From assembly GCF_049340185.1 (NCBI RefSeq), contig NZ_JBMPPC010000008.1:124001-188000 (forward strand): 64,000 nucleotides of DNA. The letters are read 5' to 3'. Positions within the stretch are counted from its first letter, which is position 1, and the number at the start of each line of letters is the position of its first letter. Of the stretch, positions 7,896-15,594 are shown one piece after another. The notes beneath the pieces were generated by a model, which ran no database searches, was not told the origin of the DNA, and was given only the letters and a program-made list of their open reading frames with translations. The DNA comes from Undibacterium sp049340185. GTDB lineage: Bacteria > Pseudomonadota > Gammaproteobacteria > Burkholderiales > Burkholderiaceae_D. Both the position numbers and the translations under genes were made by a program.

Positions 7896-8315
7896 TCAGG
7901 ATTTAGTCTTCTTCGTCGCTTTCGACTTACCGGAACGATTGAGAGCGACGGCTTGGCGAATGAGTGTCATGAAAGCGGACTCGTCGATTGTGTCGCCCTC
8001 ATGGATATCGACCGCACGGCGTGCGTTGCCGTCGAGACTGGCATTGAAAAGACTGGCCGGATCCTCTAGTGACGCGCCTTTTATAAAGGTCAGCTTCACT
8101 TTATCCTTGTAGGACTCGCCGGTGCAGATGATGCCGTCGTGCGACCAGACTGGTGTGCCCATCCACTTCCACTCTTCAACGACATCTGGATCGGCTTGCC
8201 GTATCAGCTCGCGTATTCTGGCTAGCGTTTCACCGCGCCAGTCGCCGAGTTCGGTGATTCTTTTTGAGATGAGTTCTGATGCGGGCTGGCTGTCGCCCGG
8301 GTCTGATTTTTTCAT
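7896..8315 (-). CDS. DUF1801-domain protein
   Basis: This 139-residue protein shows the DUF1801 pattern: ETLARIRELIRQADPDVVEEWKW, then GTPVWSHDGIICTGESYKDKVKLTFIKGASL, with a Lys-rich tail. DUF1801 proteins have an SRPBCC-unrelated, YdhG-like alpha/beta fold; some bind small molecules or iron, but the role is unsettled. The C-terminal SGKSKATKKTKS tail is probably disordered. It stands alone between the GNAT gene and a gene for an exported DUF5694-like protein, all on the minus strand with substantial gaps, so no operon is implied. Confidence 0.85.
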   Translation of the reverse strand: MKKSDPGDSQPASELISKRITELGDWRGETLARIRELIRQADPDVVEEWKWMGTPVWSHDGIICTGESYKDKVKLTFIKGASLEDPASLFNASLDGNARRAVDIHEGDTIDESAFMTLIRQAVALNRSGKSKATKKTKS

Positions 8316-8635
8316 GTTCTCCGCTTTGAAGTTCAGGATATTTCTCAGTTGTACGGTATCGTTACCGGTGCCCTAGCACAGTGTAAGCAGACCTGGCGGG
8401 CGTCTCGGTTATTGCAAAGAATTCGCTGATTCACTGGCATGCGTAAGACAAACAATTGTAGCAACTTAATCAAGTTTTTCCAGACAAAATTAACGCCTCC
8501 TTGCATGCCGGAGTCAGCAAATGCAGCTACCCATGATTAAGCGGGAGAGCAAAAGCCCGGATGGGCACCGGATGCCTCTGCCACTACGCTGCCACGTCCT
8601 CCCGAGGATATTCTGAATTCTCCTGAAAACGCTGC
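8316..8635. other. Intergenic region with a closed GC-rich structure
   Basis: No gene is seen. The segment 8542-8604 can close with CGGGAG (8542-8547) against CTCCCG (8599-8604) and has an inner hairpin GGCA-ccgga-TGCC (8564-8576). Its composition is more GC-rich than the flanks. It lies downstream of the DUF5694-like gene and upstream of the DUF1801 gene on the minus strand. A structured 3' or 5' untranslated RNA is possible; it is not a recognisable tRNA. Confidence 0.4.
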
Positions 8636-9736
8636 TTACTTCAACACAGTGATCGAATCAACCAGCTTCACCTCATGCATCATATTCAGGTAGGCATCGA
8701 AATAGGGCTTGTGCGAAGCGCCGACGATGACCAGTACCCGCGCACCCGGTTGATTGCCGAAAGCGCTGCGGATATTCGCTACCATGCGCAGATTACGTGC
8801 TTCCCACCATGCAACATATTGGCGACCATAGAGTTCTGGTGAGTGCTGTTTTAAAGCACCGCCAAAATCAGCATTGATAAATGCCCGCCCGACCTTTGGC
8901 TGATTATAAAAACGGTATAAGTCCAATACATCTTTGCTGCTTGCCAAACTGCCTTCACGCTGTTTCGTTACACGCCCTTCAGGAATATCGATCTTGCTCC
9001 ATAAAGTCTGTAAGGTGTCGCCCAATTTTGGACCTGCCAAATCCTGAATACTGTCAGCGGTATGATCGTCAGTCGCATAGACCCGCTCAAGCCCCAGGCG
9101 CGCTGCCAGCATGGTACCGATCTCATAGTTTTCATTCGGTTTCGTCTTGTCACGAGTTAAGACTTTTAACAAGGCCTCATCGACACCATCGCCAATTTTG
9201 CGCTCGGCAGGATCAAGGCGCTGCCATTGCACCAGTGCCGAAAAGCGGTCATTCGCAGCCAGGAATAAGGCCGCCAGATGACGGCGCTGCGCTGGCGTCG
9301 GCGTCGCTCCTTGCTGAGCACCCGCATGTGTTGCCGGCCAGGTTTTTAACACGGTCCTGATTTCTGCTAAGGCGGCAGGTACCGTCAAGCCGGTTGCTTT
9401 TTCGGCCGCTTCGGGATCCCAGCAGTAATCGCTAAACACATCGGGATAAGTTGCTGCATAACGTTTCAGGGTATCGCACTGCTCACCGGATAAGGCCTCT
9501 ATCGTAATAATGTCTGGCTTAAATGCTGCCAGTTTATCGATCAGATCTGACAGCATCGCTGGTTTAAAATGATCGCCAAAACCGCTCAGATGCGGACTCC
9601 CCAACACCATGACCTGAGTAGGTTTGCCAGCGATGTCTTTTTTCCAGTCTCGCGGATCAAAATCTGCGGTCTGCGCCAGCGCGTTACCACAGACGAACAG
9701 CGCACCTACTCCCAGAGTTTTCAGCCATGTTGTCAT
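8636..9736 (-). CDS. Exported DUF5694-like protein (TraB/TIKI-type fold suspected)
   Basis: A 366-residue protein with a clear Sec signal peptide (MTTWLKTLGVGALFVCGNALAQT, cleavage near residue 21). The mature part begins with TQVMVLGSPHLSGFGDHFKP and DIITIEALSGEQC, and ends with RMVANIRSAF and ARVLVIVGASHKPYFDAYL. This arrangement, an early GSPH motif, an acidic IEA motif and a late VGASHK motif, is that of DUF5694 and resembles the TraB/GumN/TIKI superfamily, whose conserved His and Glu residues are proposed to form a metalloprotease-like site. Periplasmic location follows from the signal. A separate exported NlpC/P60-like gene lies 150 bases upstream on the same strand. Confidence 0.8.
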   Translation of the reverse strand: MTTWLKTLGVGALFVCGNALAQTADFDPRDWKKDIAGKPTQVMVLGSPHLSGFGDHFKPAMLSDLIDKLAAFKPDIITIEALSGEQCDTLKRYAATYPDVFSDYCWDPEAAEKATGLTVPAALAEIRTVLKTWPATHAGAQQGATPTPAQRRHLAALFLAANDRFSALVQWQRLDPAERKIGDGVDEALLKVLTRDKTKPNENYEIGTMLAARLGLERVYATDDHTADSIQDLAGPKLGDTLQTLWSKIDIPEGRVTKQREGSLASSKDVLDLYRFYNQPKVGRAFINADFGGALKQHSPELYGRQYVAWWEARNLRMVANIRSAFGNQPGARVLVIVGASHKPYFDAYLNMMHEVKLVDSITVLK

Positions 9737-9886
9737 TCTTCGCCTCCTGATTGAAACAATAAAAACTACAGAGTAGCAGCGCTAAACTAAACGACTGTAT
9801 CGAAAGAGATGAAGTGCGCAATCGGGGCAACAGGCCGCTCGGAGAATGCACTGAGCGGTGGGAACAAGGCCGGCTTTATGGGCTGA

Positions 9887-10678
9887 TCATTGGCTGATCA
9901 AGCGCCCGATCGCCGCCTTACGCTCTTTGGTATCGGATGGAAATCTAGGCGTGTAGGAAAAGAACCGGTTAGTATTTTTAAAGTTTCTCGCCCAGCCGAC
10001 CAGCGCGCCGTCGGCGTCTGCATACAAGCGTATCGTGCCACGTCCCAGACCGGTGATTTTATTCGCGGGATCGGCGAGTCGCGTATCGTCTGAGCCCAGA
10101 TACTCTGCATTGGAATCAATGATCGCGACCTCGTATTGCTCGGTGCCTTCAACAAGCGGATTGCGTGGCTCGATTTTTTTGGCCACGCTGTCGAGCAACA
10201 TTACATGCCCTGTCGTACCAGTCTGCGCTTTGTCACCGGCATTCAGCATCGCATGCGCCAGCACGTCGCCAGGCCGTATCAGGCGCACGTCGCTGATCTG
10301 CTGAAAACCCTTACCCGTCTCAATCGAAAAAACAAAGTCCTCAGCAACCGGCCTTTTTCTACTCGGCGTCCAGTTCAAAAAGGCAAGCTGAGTCCGCACC
10401 GGATAATGTGCCCGCTCAATCACCGCCAGCAAAAATCCCGAACAATCCGCCCGCATCACATAATCGCTGGAAAATACATCTCCGGGAAAACTGACCGATT
10501 GGCCACCCAGAATGTAATGATTATTCGCAGGCTTGATATTCTCAGCCAGTTCGCGGGCAATCAGCAGATGTCTAGGTAATGCCGTAGCAGTTTCTTCAGC
10601 ATAGGAAGCTAAGCAAAAAACTGAACTCAGAAGCAGGCAGGCGAATGCTGCTTTCTTCCATCGATGGGTGAGGCGCAT
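9887..10678 (-). CDS. Exported NlpC/P60-like cysteine peptidase
   Basis: I choose the ATG at 10678 because it puts the signal peptide (RWKKAAFACLLLSSVFCLASYA) directly at the N-terminus; an upstream ATG at 10702 adds eight residues. The 263-residue protein carries a likely Cys-His-Asp/Asn triad: MRADCSGFLLAVIE (Cys), TTGHVMLLD (His) and VAIIDSNAEY, with RPGDVLAH before the His, as in NlpC/P60 papain-like amidases that cut peptidoglycan peptides or related amides. The family match is by motif only, and spacing between Cys and His is longer than in the classical cell-wall hydrolases. Periplasmic. Confidence 0.72.
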   Translation of the reverse strand: MRLTHRWKKAAFACLLLSSVFCLASYAEETATALPRHLLIARELAENIKPANNHYILGGQSVSFPGDVFSSDYVMRADCSGFLLAVIERAHYPVRTQLAFLNWTPSRKRPVAEDFVFSIETGKGFQQISDVRLIRPGDVLAHAMLNAGDKAQTGTTGHVMLLDSVAKKIEPRNPLVEGTEQYEVAIIDSNAEYLGSDDTRLADPANKITGLGRGTIRLYADADGALVGWARNFKNTNRFFSYTPRFPSDTKERKAAIGRLISQ

Positions 10679-10702
10679 TAGGTGGATCTCGCTTGAGTAC
10701 AT

Positions 10703-11006
10703 GGTTTTATTTGCTAAGTTGAATTAAGCCGAACCCCGGAACGCTTGAGGCCGAGATCAATGACGATACGTCCCGGTAAACATCCACTCCGCTACCAGCA
10801 GATTTGGAACTCAGCTAAGCCAAGCGATGACGGGTTAGGCAATCTCAAAGGGGATGCCAGCGATCATCAATGACGGCAAATAGATACGTAAGGTAACTGC
10901 GGCTAGTGTAAGCGGGCGTTACGTACCACCCATTTGAGTAGTTCAACACAGTTCGTAGCAGGTCGTCACAACTCATAGTAGTGCGCGGCAAACGGCTAGG
11001 ACGACG
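10703..11006. other. Intergenic region without recognised features
   Basis: About 300 bases between two minus-strand genes. I see no reading frame with good coding character, no clear terminator and no repeat. It presumably holds the promoter of the NlpC/P60-like gene. Confidence 0.5.
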
Positions 11007-11414
11007 TCACTGATGCGCTTCGACATGTCTGGCAAAATTGTTCAAAATTGCCTGCCAGCCCTGGCGCTGCTGATCGATTGAATGTTCAGATTCCGTATCG
11101 AAGCTCACGCGCACGGCGACACCATTTGAAACGGGTGCGAACTCGACAATCCCCGTACGGTCCCCAAACGTATATTCAATTAATTCATTCTGCACGATCT
11201 TGGTATAGGTTCCGGCAAAATCAAAACCAAAGCTACCGTCCTTTGCCTCCATACGCGAGGAAAACACACCGCCAACGCGTAAATCAACACTGGATCTGGT
11301 TGTGTGCCAGTCCTCAGACGCCGTGTTCCACTGCTTGATGTCTTCGGGCGTTGTATACGCGCTCCAGACCTTAGCAATAGGAGCGTTGACGATGGTTTCT
11401 ACAGTAATTTTCAT
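11007..11414 (-). CDS. SRPBCC (AHSA1-type) domain protein
   Basis: A 135-residue protein matching the activator-of-Hsp90-ATPase-1-like branch of the SRPBCC superfamily: N-terminal ITVETIVNAPIAKVWSAYTTPEDIKQWN, middle DLRVGGVFSSRMEAKDGSFGFDFAGTY and C-terminal QGWQAILNNFARHVEAHQ. The fold is a helix-grip with a hydrophobic ligand cavity. In bacteria such proteins are small-molecule binding or catalytic proteins of unknown substrate rather than Hsp90 cochaperones. It is the last of a series of small minus-strand genes here. Confidence 0.92.
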   Translation of the reverse strand: MKITVETIVNAPIAKVWSAYTTPEDIKQWNTASEDWHTTRSSVDLRVGGVFSSRMEAKDGSFGFDFAGTYTKIVQNELIEYTFGDRTGIVEFAPVSNGVAVRVSFDTESEHSIDQQRQGWQAILNNFARHVEAHQ

Positions 11415-11600
11415 GATGTCTTCTTATGTAGTAGTAACTAAAACAAAAGTGCCGGAATCGCTAGAAAAATCCTAGGCGCTATCAACTTGATCTTCATCTT
11501 GAGTTTACGTTTCAGACCATGAGTGCCCAAGCGTACATGCCAAGCGTGGTCAGTCCAGACAAGCGATCACGCTCCGGCATTTGCCGTGCTGTTTTGCGGC

Positions 11601-11987
11601 CTACTGTCCCGGAGGTGGCTGCCACAGTTCGACCTTGTTCCCCTCGGGATCCATGACCCAGCCGAACTTGCCATACTCGGAATCGTCCGCCTTCTCCAAC
11701 ACATTGCATCCCTCATCCCTCAACGCCTGAAGCACAGCGTCCAGGTCATCGACGCGGTAGTTGATCATGAAGGCCGACTTGCTGGGTGCGAAGTGCGCCC
11801 CATCAGCGGCACCGATAGACCACACCGTCGTCCCGTTTGTCGGATTGCCCGCGGCATCAGCCCAGGTGAACGCGGTACCACCCCAGTCCTGCACGTCAAT
11901 ACCCAAGTGCCGCTTGTACCAGGCGCGCAACTCGACCGGATTATTCGCGTTGAAGAAAATTCCTCCGATACCTGTGACTCTTTTCAT
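11601..11987 (-). CDS. VOC-family (glyoxalase/bleomycin resistance-like) protein
   Basis: A 128-residue, two betaalphabetabetabeta-module protein: KRVTGIGGIFFNANNPVELRAWYKRHLGID at the start and YRVDDLDAVLQALRDEGC...GWVMDPEGNKVELWQPP at the end. The final Glu in KVELW is a usual metal ligand, but the N-terminal ligand position is Gly/Phe-rich rather than His, so metal binding is uncertain. VOC proteins include glyoxalases, dioxygenases and antibiotic-binding proteins; the substrate is unknown. A ribosome site (AGGAGA) precedes the ATG. Confidence 0.9.
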   Translation of the reverse strand: MKRVTGIGGIFFNANNPVELRAWYKRHLGIDVQDWGGTAFTWADAAGNPTNGTTVWSIGAADGAHFAPSKSAFMINYRVDDLDAVLQALRDEGCNVLEKADDSEYGKFGWVMDPEGNKVELWQPPPGQ

Positions 11988-12073
11988 GTAAGTCTCCTGA
12001 ATGCGGTTAAGTTGAAGCAGTGGGTATTTATGAGGTACGTACTAACCTGTCAGCGGAAGTCAGGTTGATAGGA

Positions 12074-12715
12074 TTAGGTATCAACGCGGACTGCAAAAAC
12101 CTTAAGGAGAATATTGCGAAGGCTTGCCTTGATCCATTGGTCATTTTCCAATCTGTACCAGTGGTTTACAAAGGTGGACAGATACCACGGCTTATAGGAC
12201 GACATATAGCGATTCGCTAGATCCTTGTCGATGTCATATTGATCGATCAAGGCAGCCCATCTCTCAAAGAATTGATAGATTGTAAAAAAGTGGAATTCCT
12301 TCGCCTCCGGGTCATCTAACGGATGCTTATCTATTGATGTATTTGGTCGACCTTCGCCGTCGATGTATGCCCGTGTGGCCAGATTCTCAAGAGTTCTGAG
12401 TGCCTGAAGATTTGACTCCCCCTTGGCTTCAATCCAGCGACTTACGAAGATTCGACTATCGCGTATATCTTTGGAATGCCATTCGAGGAAAAGTTCCTGG
12501 GCTCGCTTTCTCTTCCCGTCTCGTCTATCTTTGAGACGGCTATAGACATGGCCCAAAACGAATAGAAATCCAGATACGGCTATGGACACGTAAGTCAACT
12601 CTGCAGGCGGAATACGAAGCACATATTTGCCAACAAAATATGCACCAACGGACAGGAAAATCCCAATGCATACGACGGCTATTTCCAGAAGGTACATGTT
12701 AAGTCTTATGCGCAT
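12074..12715 (-). CDS. Membrane-anchored hypothetical protein (DUF4760-like)
   Basis: A 213-residue protein with two N-terminal transmembrane helices (about residues 6-28 and 40-58), a basic stretch SRLKDRRDGKRKR that marks the cytoplasmic side, and a helical cytoplasmic domain with RTLENLATRAYIDG and FHFFTIYQFFERWAALIDQYDID. This resembles the DUF4760 group of membrane-tethered helical proteins, though I am not certain of the family. Base composition is more AT-rich than the surrounding genes, which may indicate recent acquisition. It has its own intergenic gaps on both sides. Confidence 0.6.
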   Translation of the reverse strand: MRIRLNMYLLEIAVVCIGIFLSVGAYFVGKYVLRIPPAELTYVSIAVSGFLFVLGHVYSRLKDRRDGKRKRAQELFLEWHSKDIRDSRIFVSRWIEAKGESNLQALRTLENLATRAYIDGEGRPNTSIDKHPLDDPEAKEFHFFTIYQFFERWAALIDQYDIDKDLANRYMSSYKPWYLSTFVNHWYRLENDQWIKASLRNILLKVFAVRVDT

Positions 12716-12864
12716 AATATTTTATGTCCTTATCAATTGAGTTGTGAGTCAATATAAGCGTCAGGCCAACTGAAAACATCATTAGCGTCTGACATCAAGC
12801 TTAAGCCGCAAACCTCACCGCGTAAGGCGGCAGCAGCACCATCAACAAAACCGCTTACCGGACC

Positions 12865-13347
12865 TCATGGCGCCTGATCTAATAATTGGTAAAGGCGTGG
12901 AGTTCGCTTGCGCCAAATACCAGACGCCAGGTCAGCGAAATGCTGATGGCAAAAGATGGACACGGCATAGACCTTATTGCGCGGATTCGTTTTCTCGATC
13001 AGGGTAAAATTTCCCTTTAGGTAAGCTTCGGTCTGCATGAGTTGCTCTCGCAGTGCAGGCTGCTTCTCGGCCATTTCAGCCCAATAGTGTTCAGCTCTCT
13101 CGATGTCGTGCGCCTCCGCCGTCTGCCACCGCTTTAGCTGACCAGCCATTTCAACAGCTTGATCCGGCAATCGTGCCGAGCACTCACGCAATAACACCTG
13201 AGCCGAAAAGACGTTGGTTTTCATCATCCCTACCGCCTGACTTGGATTATCTGCATCGGAGTAACCCAGAGTCTGGGCGACTGCTTGTGCAGGAATCTGC
13301 GCTGCGGTGACAAGAACTACCAGCGTTACCATTCGAATAAATTGCAT
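12865..13347 (-). CDS. Exported hypothetical protein with two cysteines
   Basis: The start at 13347 is preferred because it has a ribosome site (GGAGAA) and directly begins a signal peptide (FIRMVTLVVLVTAAQIPAQAVAQ); the frame extends upstream but would bury the signal. The 160-residue precursor has a helical, charged mature part with one Cys in LLRECSARL and one in SIFCHQHFADL, possibly forming a disulfide in the periplasm. I do not recognise a family. It follows the six-helix membrane protein gene by about 90 bases on the same strand. Confidence 0.6.
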   Translation of the reverse strand: MQFIRMVTLVVLVTAAQIPAQAVAQTLGYSDADNPSQAVGMMKTNVFSAQVLLRECSARLPDQAVEMAGQLKRWQTAEAHDIERAEHYWAEMAEKQPALREQLMQTEAYLKGNFTLIEKTNPRNKVYAVSIFCHQHFADLASGIWRKRTPRLYQLLDQAP

Positions 13348-13436
13348 AGGTTCTCCAAAGGTCTGGCGACGACATAAGCGGTGCCCGCCGCTCATGTTGG
13401 TTTGAGCGAGGAACAACACCGGGCGTCCGCTTGATC

Positions 13437-13988
13437 TCATGATAAAACGGCTGACTTAGTCGCTTTTGAAAACACGAGGAAAGCAAATAGCACTTCAATC
13501 AATCCGCCGAGTCCTGCGGCAACAACGGGCGTTATCGCTAAGAACAAAACAAGATTTGCAGTAACAATCAGGCTCACGCCCATCACCCAGAAAATTGATC
13601 TGCCATACATACTGGCAAAGATCAGGTAACGGCTTCCAATCGTTGCCATCATTGCGGGAAAAAATAATTCTGGCTTTAGCAGGAACAGACCATAGGCCAT
13701 CGCGCAGCAAAGGATCAGCCAAATTGTCGACGCCATGCCAAGCTGGTTCAATGCGTTGTCTTTGCTTGTCTTCGCGGGACGCCCCATCGCCTTTGTCACA
13801 AGGAGGCTCATGGGATAAATAAATACCCCGCCGATGAGAAGAGTCCATACAGCCTTGTTTATCCCGAGCTGATAGCACACCAATGTGGCGGCAATCCACA
13901 CTAAGCCAGATACCAAAACGCCAGGCGCGCCATCATAGTGGGCGTGGCGCATCTCGTGTTGCTGCTCTTCGGTGACAGATAGTTTCAT
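13437..13988 (-). CDS. Multi-pass membrane protein (DUF7010-like)
   Basis: A 183-residue protein with about six hydrophobic helices and a short cytoplasmic N-terminus (MKLSVTEEQQHEMRHAHYDGAPG). It resembles a family of small integral membrane proteins catalogued as DUF7010 on the basis of the HYDGAPGVLVSGLVW and FPAMMATIGSRYLIFASMYG motifs; I hold that assignment lightly. No transport or enzyme motif is visible. It sits among other small accessory genes on the minus strand. Confidence 0.65.
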   Translation of the reverse strand: MKLSVTEEQQHEMRHAHYDGAPGVLVSGLVWIAATLVCYQLGINKAVWTLLIGGVFIYPMSLLVTKAMGRPAKTSKDNALNQLGMASTIWLILCCAMAYGLFLLKPELFFPAMMATIGSRYLIFASMYGRSIFWVMGVSLIVTANLVLFLAITPVVAAGLGGLIEVLFAFLVFSKATKSAVLS

Positions 13989-14182
13989 TAATTTTTCCTG
14001 TGATCTGAGGTAATGGTGAACGGATGACTAGGCGTGCGTATGGCTATTCCGGCTTTTATTTCTTTGCTAGACCGAATTCTTAAAGCGACGACTCGAATAT
14101 TCACAGCGAGCCCATTGCATTTTGCATTTTGTTTCCCGTAGCGCTAAATTGAATGACGGAGTGCATCAGTGCTGAAAAAGGA

Positions 14183-14707
14183 TTAGACATCATTACCCAA
14201 TAGCCTTGAAGCACGCAGTTGGTCTGGCAGGCCGTCGTGATCTCCAAGCTCTCTTGACGGTGCATCGTGCCACCAGTCGGCTGGCTTGAGGTCTGCGCGG
14301 CGCGAGGGGTTGAGTGGATAGACAATGCGATTGGTGGGCTTTGCGGGTTCTCCTCCGACCAGGAGTAACGCGTCTTTCTCGCTGTTGTTGATGAAGCAGT
14401 GGCTAATCCCCGTGCCAGCGGGGAACGCTGCCAGGTCACCCGTGCGCATGGGATGAAGTTCTCCGTCTATCCAGGCGTCGACCTCGCCATCAATGACGTA
14501 GACGAACTCTTCCTCATCTGATTCAGCATGAGGCCATGAAGAACGCTTGCCGGGTGGCAGACGCTGTAGGTTGATGCCAATGCGGACCAGGCCTGCGGCG
14601 CGGCCAACGGCACGAACAGGCGCCATCTCCTCGTCGCTTTGCGGATAGACGTGGCTACGTTCTGGCAAATCGTCAGTCGACACGATGAATGGAGGACGTG
14701 AATTCAT
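14183..14707 (-). CDS. Cupin-domain protein
   Basis: Start placed at the ATG at 14707 (MNSRPPF), giving 174 residues. The single cupin barrel is clear: motif 1 RLPPGKRSSWPHAESDEEEFVYVIDGEVDAWIDG and motif 2 GDLAAFPAGTGISHCFINNS. Candidate metal ligands are His in WPH, Glu in EEEF and His in SHCF. Small stand-alone cupins act as dioxygenases, isomerases or ligand binders; nothing here fixes which. The C-terminal tail (PLNPSRRADLKPADWWHDAP) is shared with a group of cupins annotated only as hypothetical. It belongs to the series of small accessory minus-strand genes. Confidence 0.88.
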   Translation of the reverse strand: MNSRPPFIVSTDDLPERSHVYPQSDEEMAPVRAVGRAAGLVRIGINLQRLPPGKRSSWPHAESDEEEFVYVIDGEVDAWIDGELHPMRTGDLAAFPAGTGISHCFINNSEKDALLLVGGEPAKPTNRIVYPLNPSRRADLKPADWWHDAPSRELGDHDGLPDQLRASRLLGNDV

Positions 14708-14900
14708 GACTCTCTCTGGGCGCATACACATGACGCCTGACTTGTTTAAAAGTAAAAAAACCGACGTTAACATGTTGGTGCAAAATCAGCAAGACGGATG
14801 TAAGCGTCTCAAAAGCGAATGCTGATGCTTTCTTTTTGTTGTAGGCACTTGGACACACACGGTGCAACGAGATTTGTACGCCGGTGACTACGCGACCTAA

Positions 14901-15281
14901 CTATTCCTCGTATGTTCTGATTTCTAGCAGGTGCTTGTTTGGGTCGTTGAAATACAGCGTTGGTGCGCGGCCTCGTGCGCCGGATTCTTCGCCGGGTCCG
15001 GTGTTCGTCCCGACGGCGTGGAATGTGGGACCGTAGGCGATACCGGCGGATTGGATGCGCTGGAATATGTGGGTGAAATCGTCGCGTGAGACCGCAAATG
15101 CATAGTGCTCCAGGCCGGGGGTTCCCCATGGGGCGAGCTGGATCTGAAATTCGGGGTTCACCCGGATCAGCGTGAACGGGCCGTCGGTGCCCTCGGCGGT
15201 AAATCCAAGAATCTCGGTATAGAAGGCGATGCTGCTCTGGAGGTCGTTGACCTTCATGATGATGTGATCAAGCGCTGGCAT
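14901..15281 (-). CDS. VOC-family protein (glyoxalase-like dioxygenase superfamily)
   Basis: Start at the ATG at 15281, preceded by a strong ribosome site (GAGGAG); 126 residues. N-terminal ALDHIIMKVNDLQSSIAFYTEILGF carries the metal-ligand His of the first module, and the C-terminal FNDPNKHLLEIRTYE carries the Glu ligand, so the metal site looks intact: His4-type, His in GLEHYAFAV, and Glu. Close relatives are fosfomycin-resistance-like or catechol dioxygenase-like VOC proteins of unknown substrate. It is the first gene in the block of small genes running down to 11 kb. Confidence 0.9.
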   Translation of the reverse strand: MPALDHIIMKVNDLQSSIAFYTEILGFTAEGTDGPFTLIRVNPEFQIQLAPWGTPGLEHYAFAVSRDDFTHIFQRIQSAGIAYGPTFHAVGTNTGPGEESGARGRAPTLYFNDPNKHLLEIRTYEE

Positions 15282-15594
15282 GATGCGTCTCCTCTCATTG
15301 CTGAACTGCGTTGGCATGTGCGTATGATTGAGCGGCAGCGCTTGGTTAGTGCAAGCTCGTTGCCAACTTATTGCAAACTGGTCGCAACTTCATTGGAAGC
15401 TTATTAGAAGATCACCGAGATATCGCTGCTGTGCATGGCATTCTACGCATAGCGGTTGGTGAGGTCAAAAAGGCATGATGATCATGGTATACGTAACCGG
15501 CCTCAAGCCGCACTGTTCATGCGGGTTTCCAGCCATGAGCCTGAAGACCCGCGCCAGTATTGCGCGCCAGGCCAGGTCAATTTAAAACCTGTAA
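15282..15594. other. Intergenic region downstream of priA with structured element
   Basis: No gene. It contains the structured element at 15487-15576 described separately. The remaining sequence upstream of the VOC gene should hold its promoter, but no convincing hexamer pair was found by eye. Confidence 0.5.
15487..15576. repeat. Structured intergenic element with competing hairpins, related to a site at 60.1 kb
   Basis: GGCCT (15499-15503) can pair with AGGCC (15569-15573). Inside, CCGCA (15508-15512) pairs with TGCGG (15520-15524), but TGCGG overlaps GCGGGT (15521-15526), which can instead pair with ACCCGC (15547-15552); a further GCGC/GCGC hairpin lies at 15551-15565. The first 29 bases match 60095-60123 at 22 of 29 positions without a gap. 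It lies between priA and the VOC gene, both on the minus strand. Confidence 0.5.

Noticed and set aside
8542..8604. Possible tRNA because of the short closing stem and length near 65 bases
   Set aside because: No TPsiC-like GTTCGA-type sequence, no anticodon arm with a sensible layout and no CCA; not a tRNA.
11007..15281. Chromosomal integron cassette array (small genes on one strand)
   Set aside because: No attC-like sites (GTTRRRY/RYYYAAC pairs with hairpin symmetry) were found between the genes, and no integrase is present.
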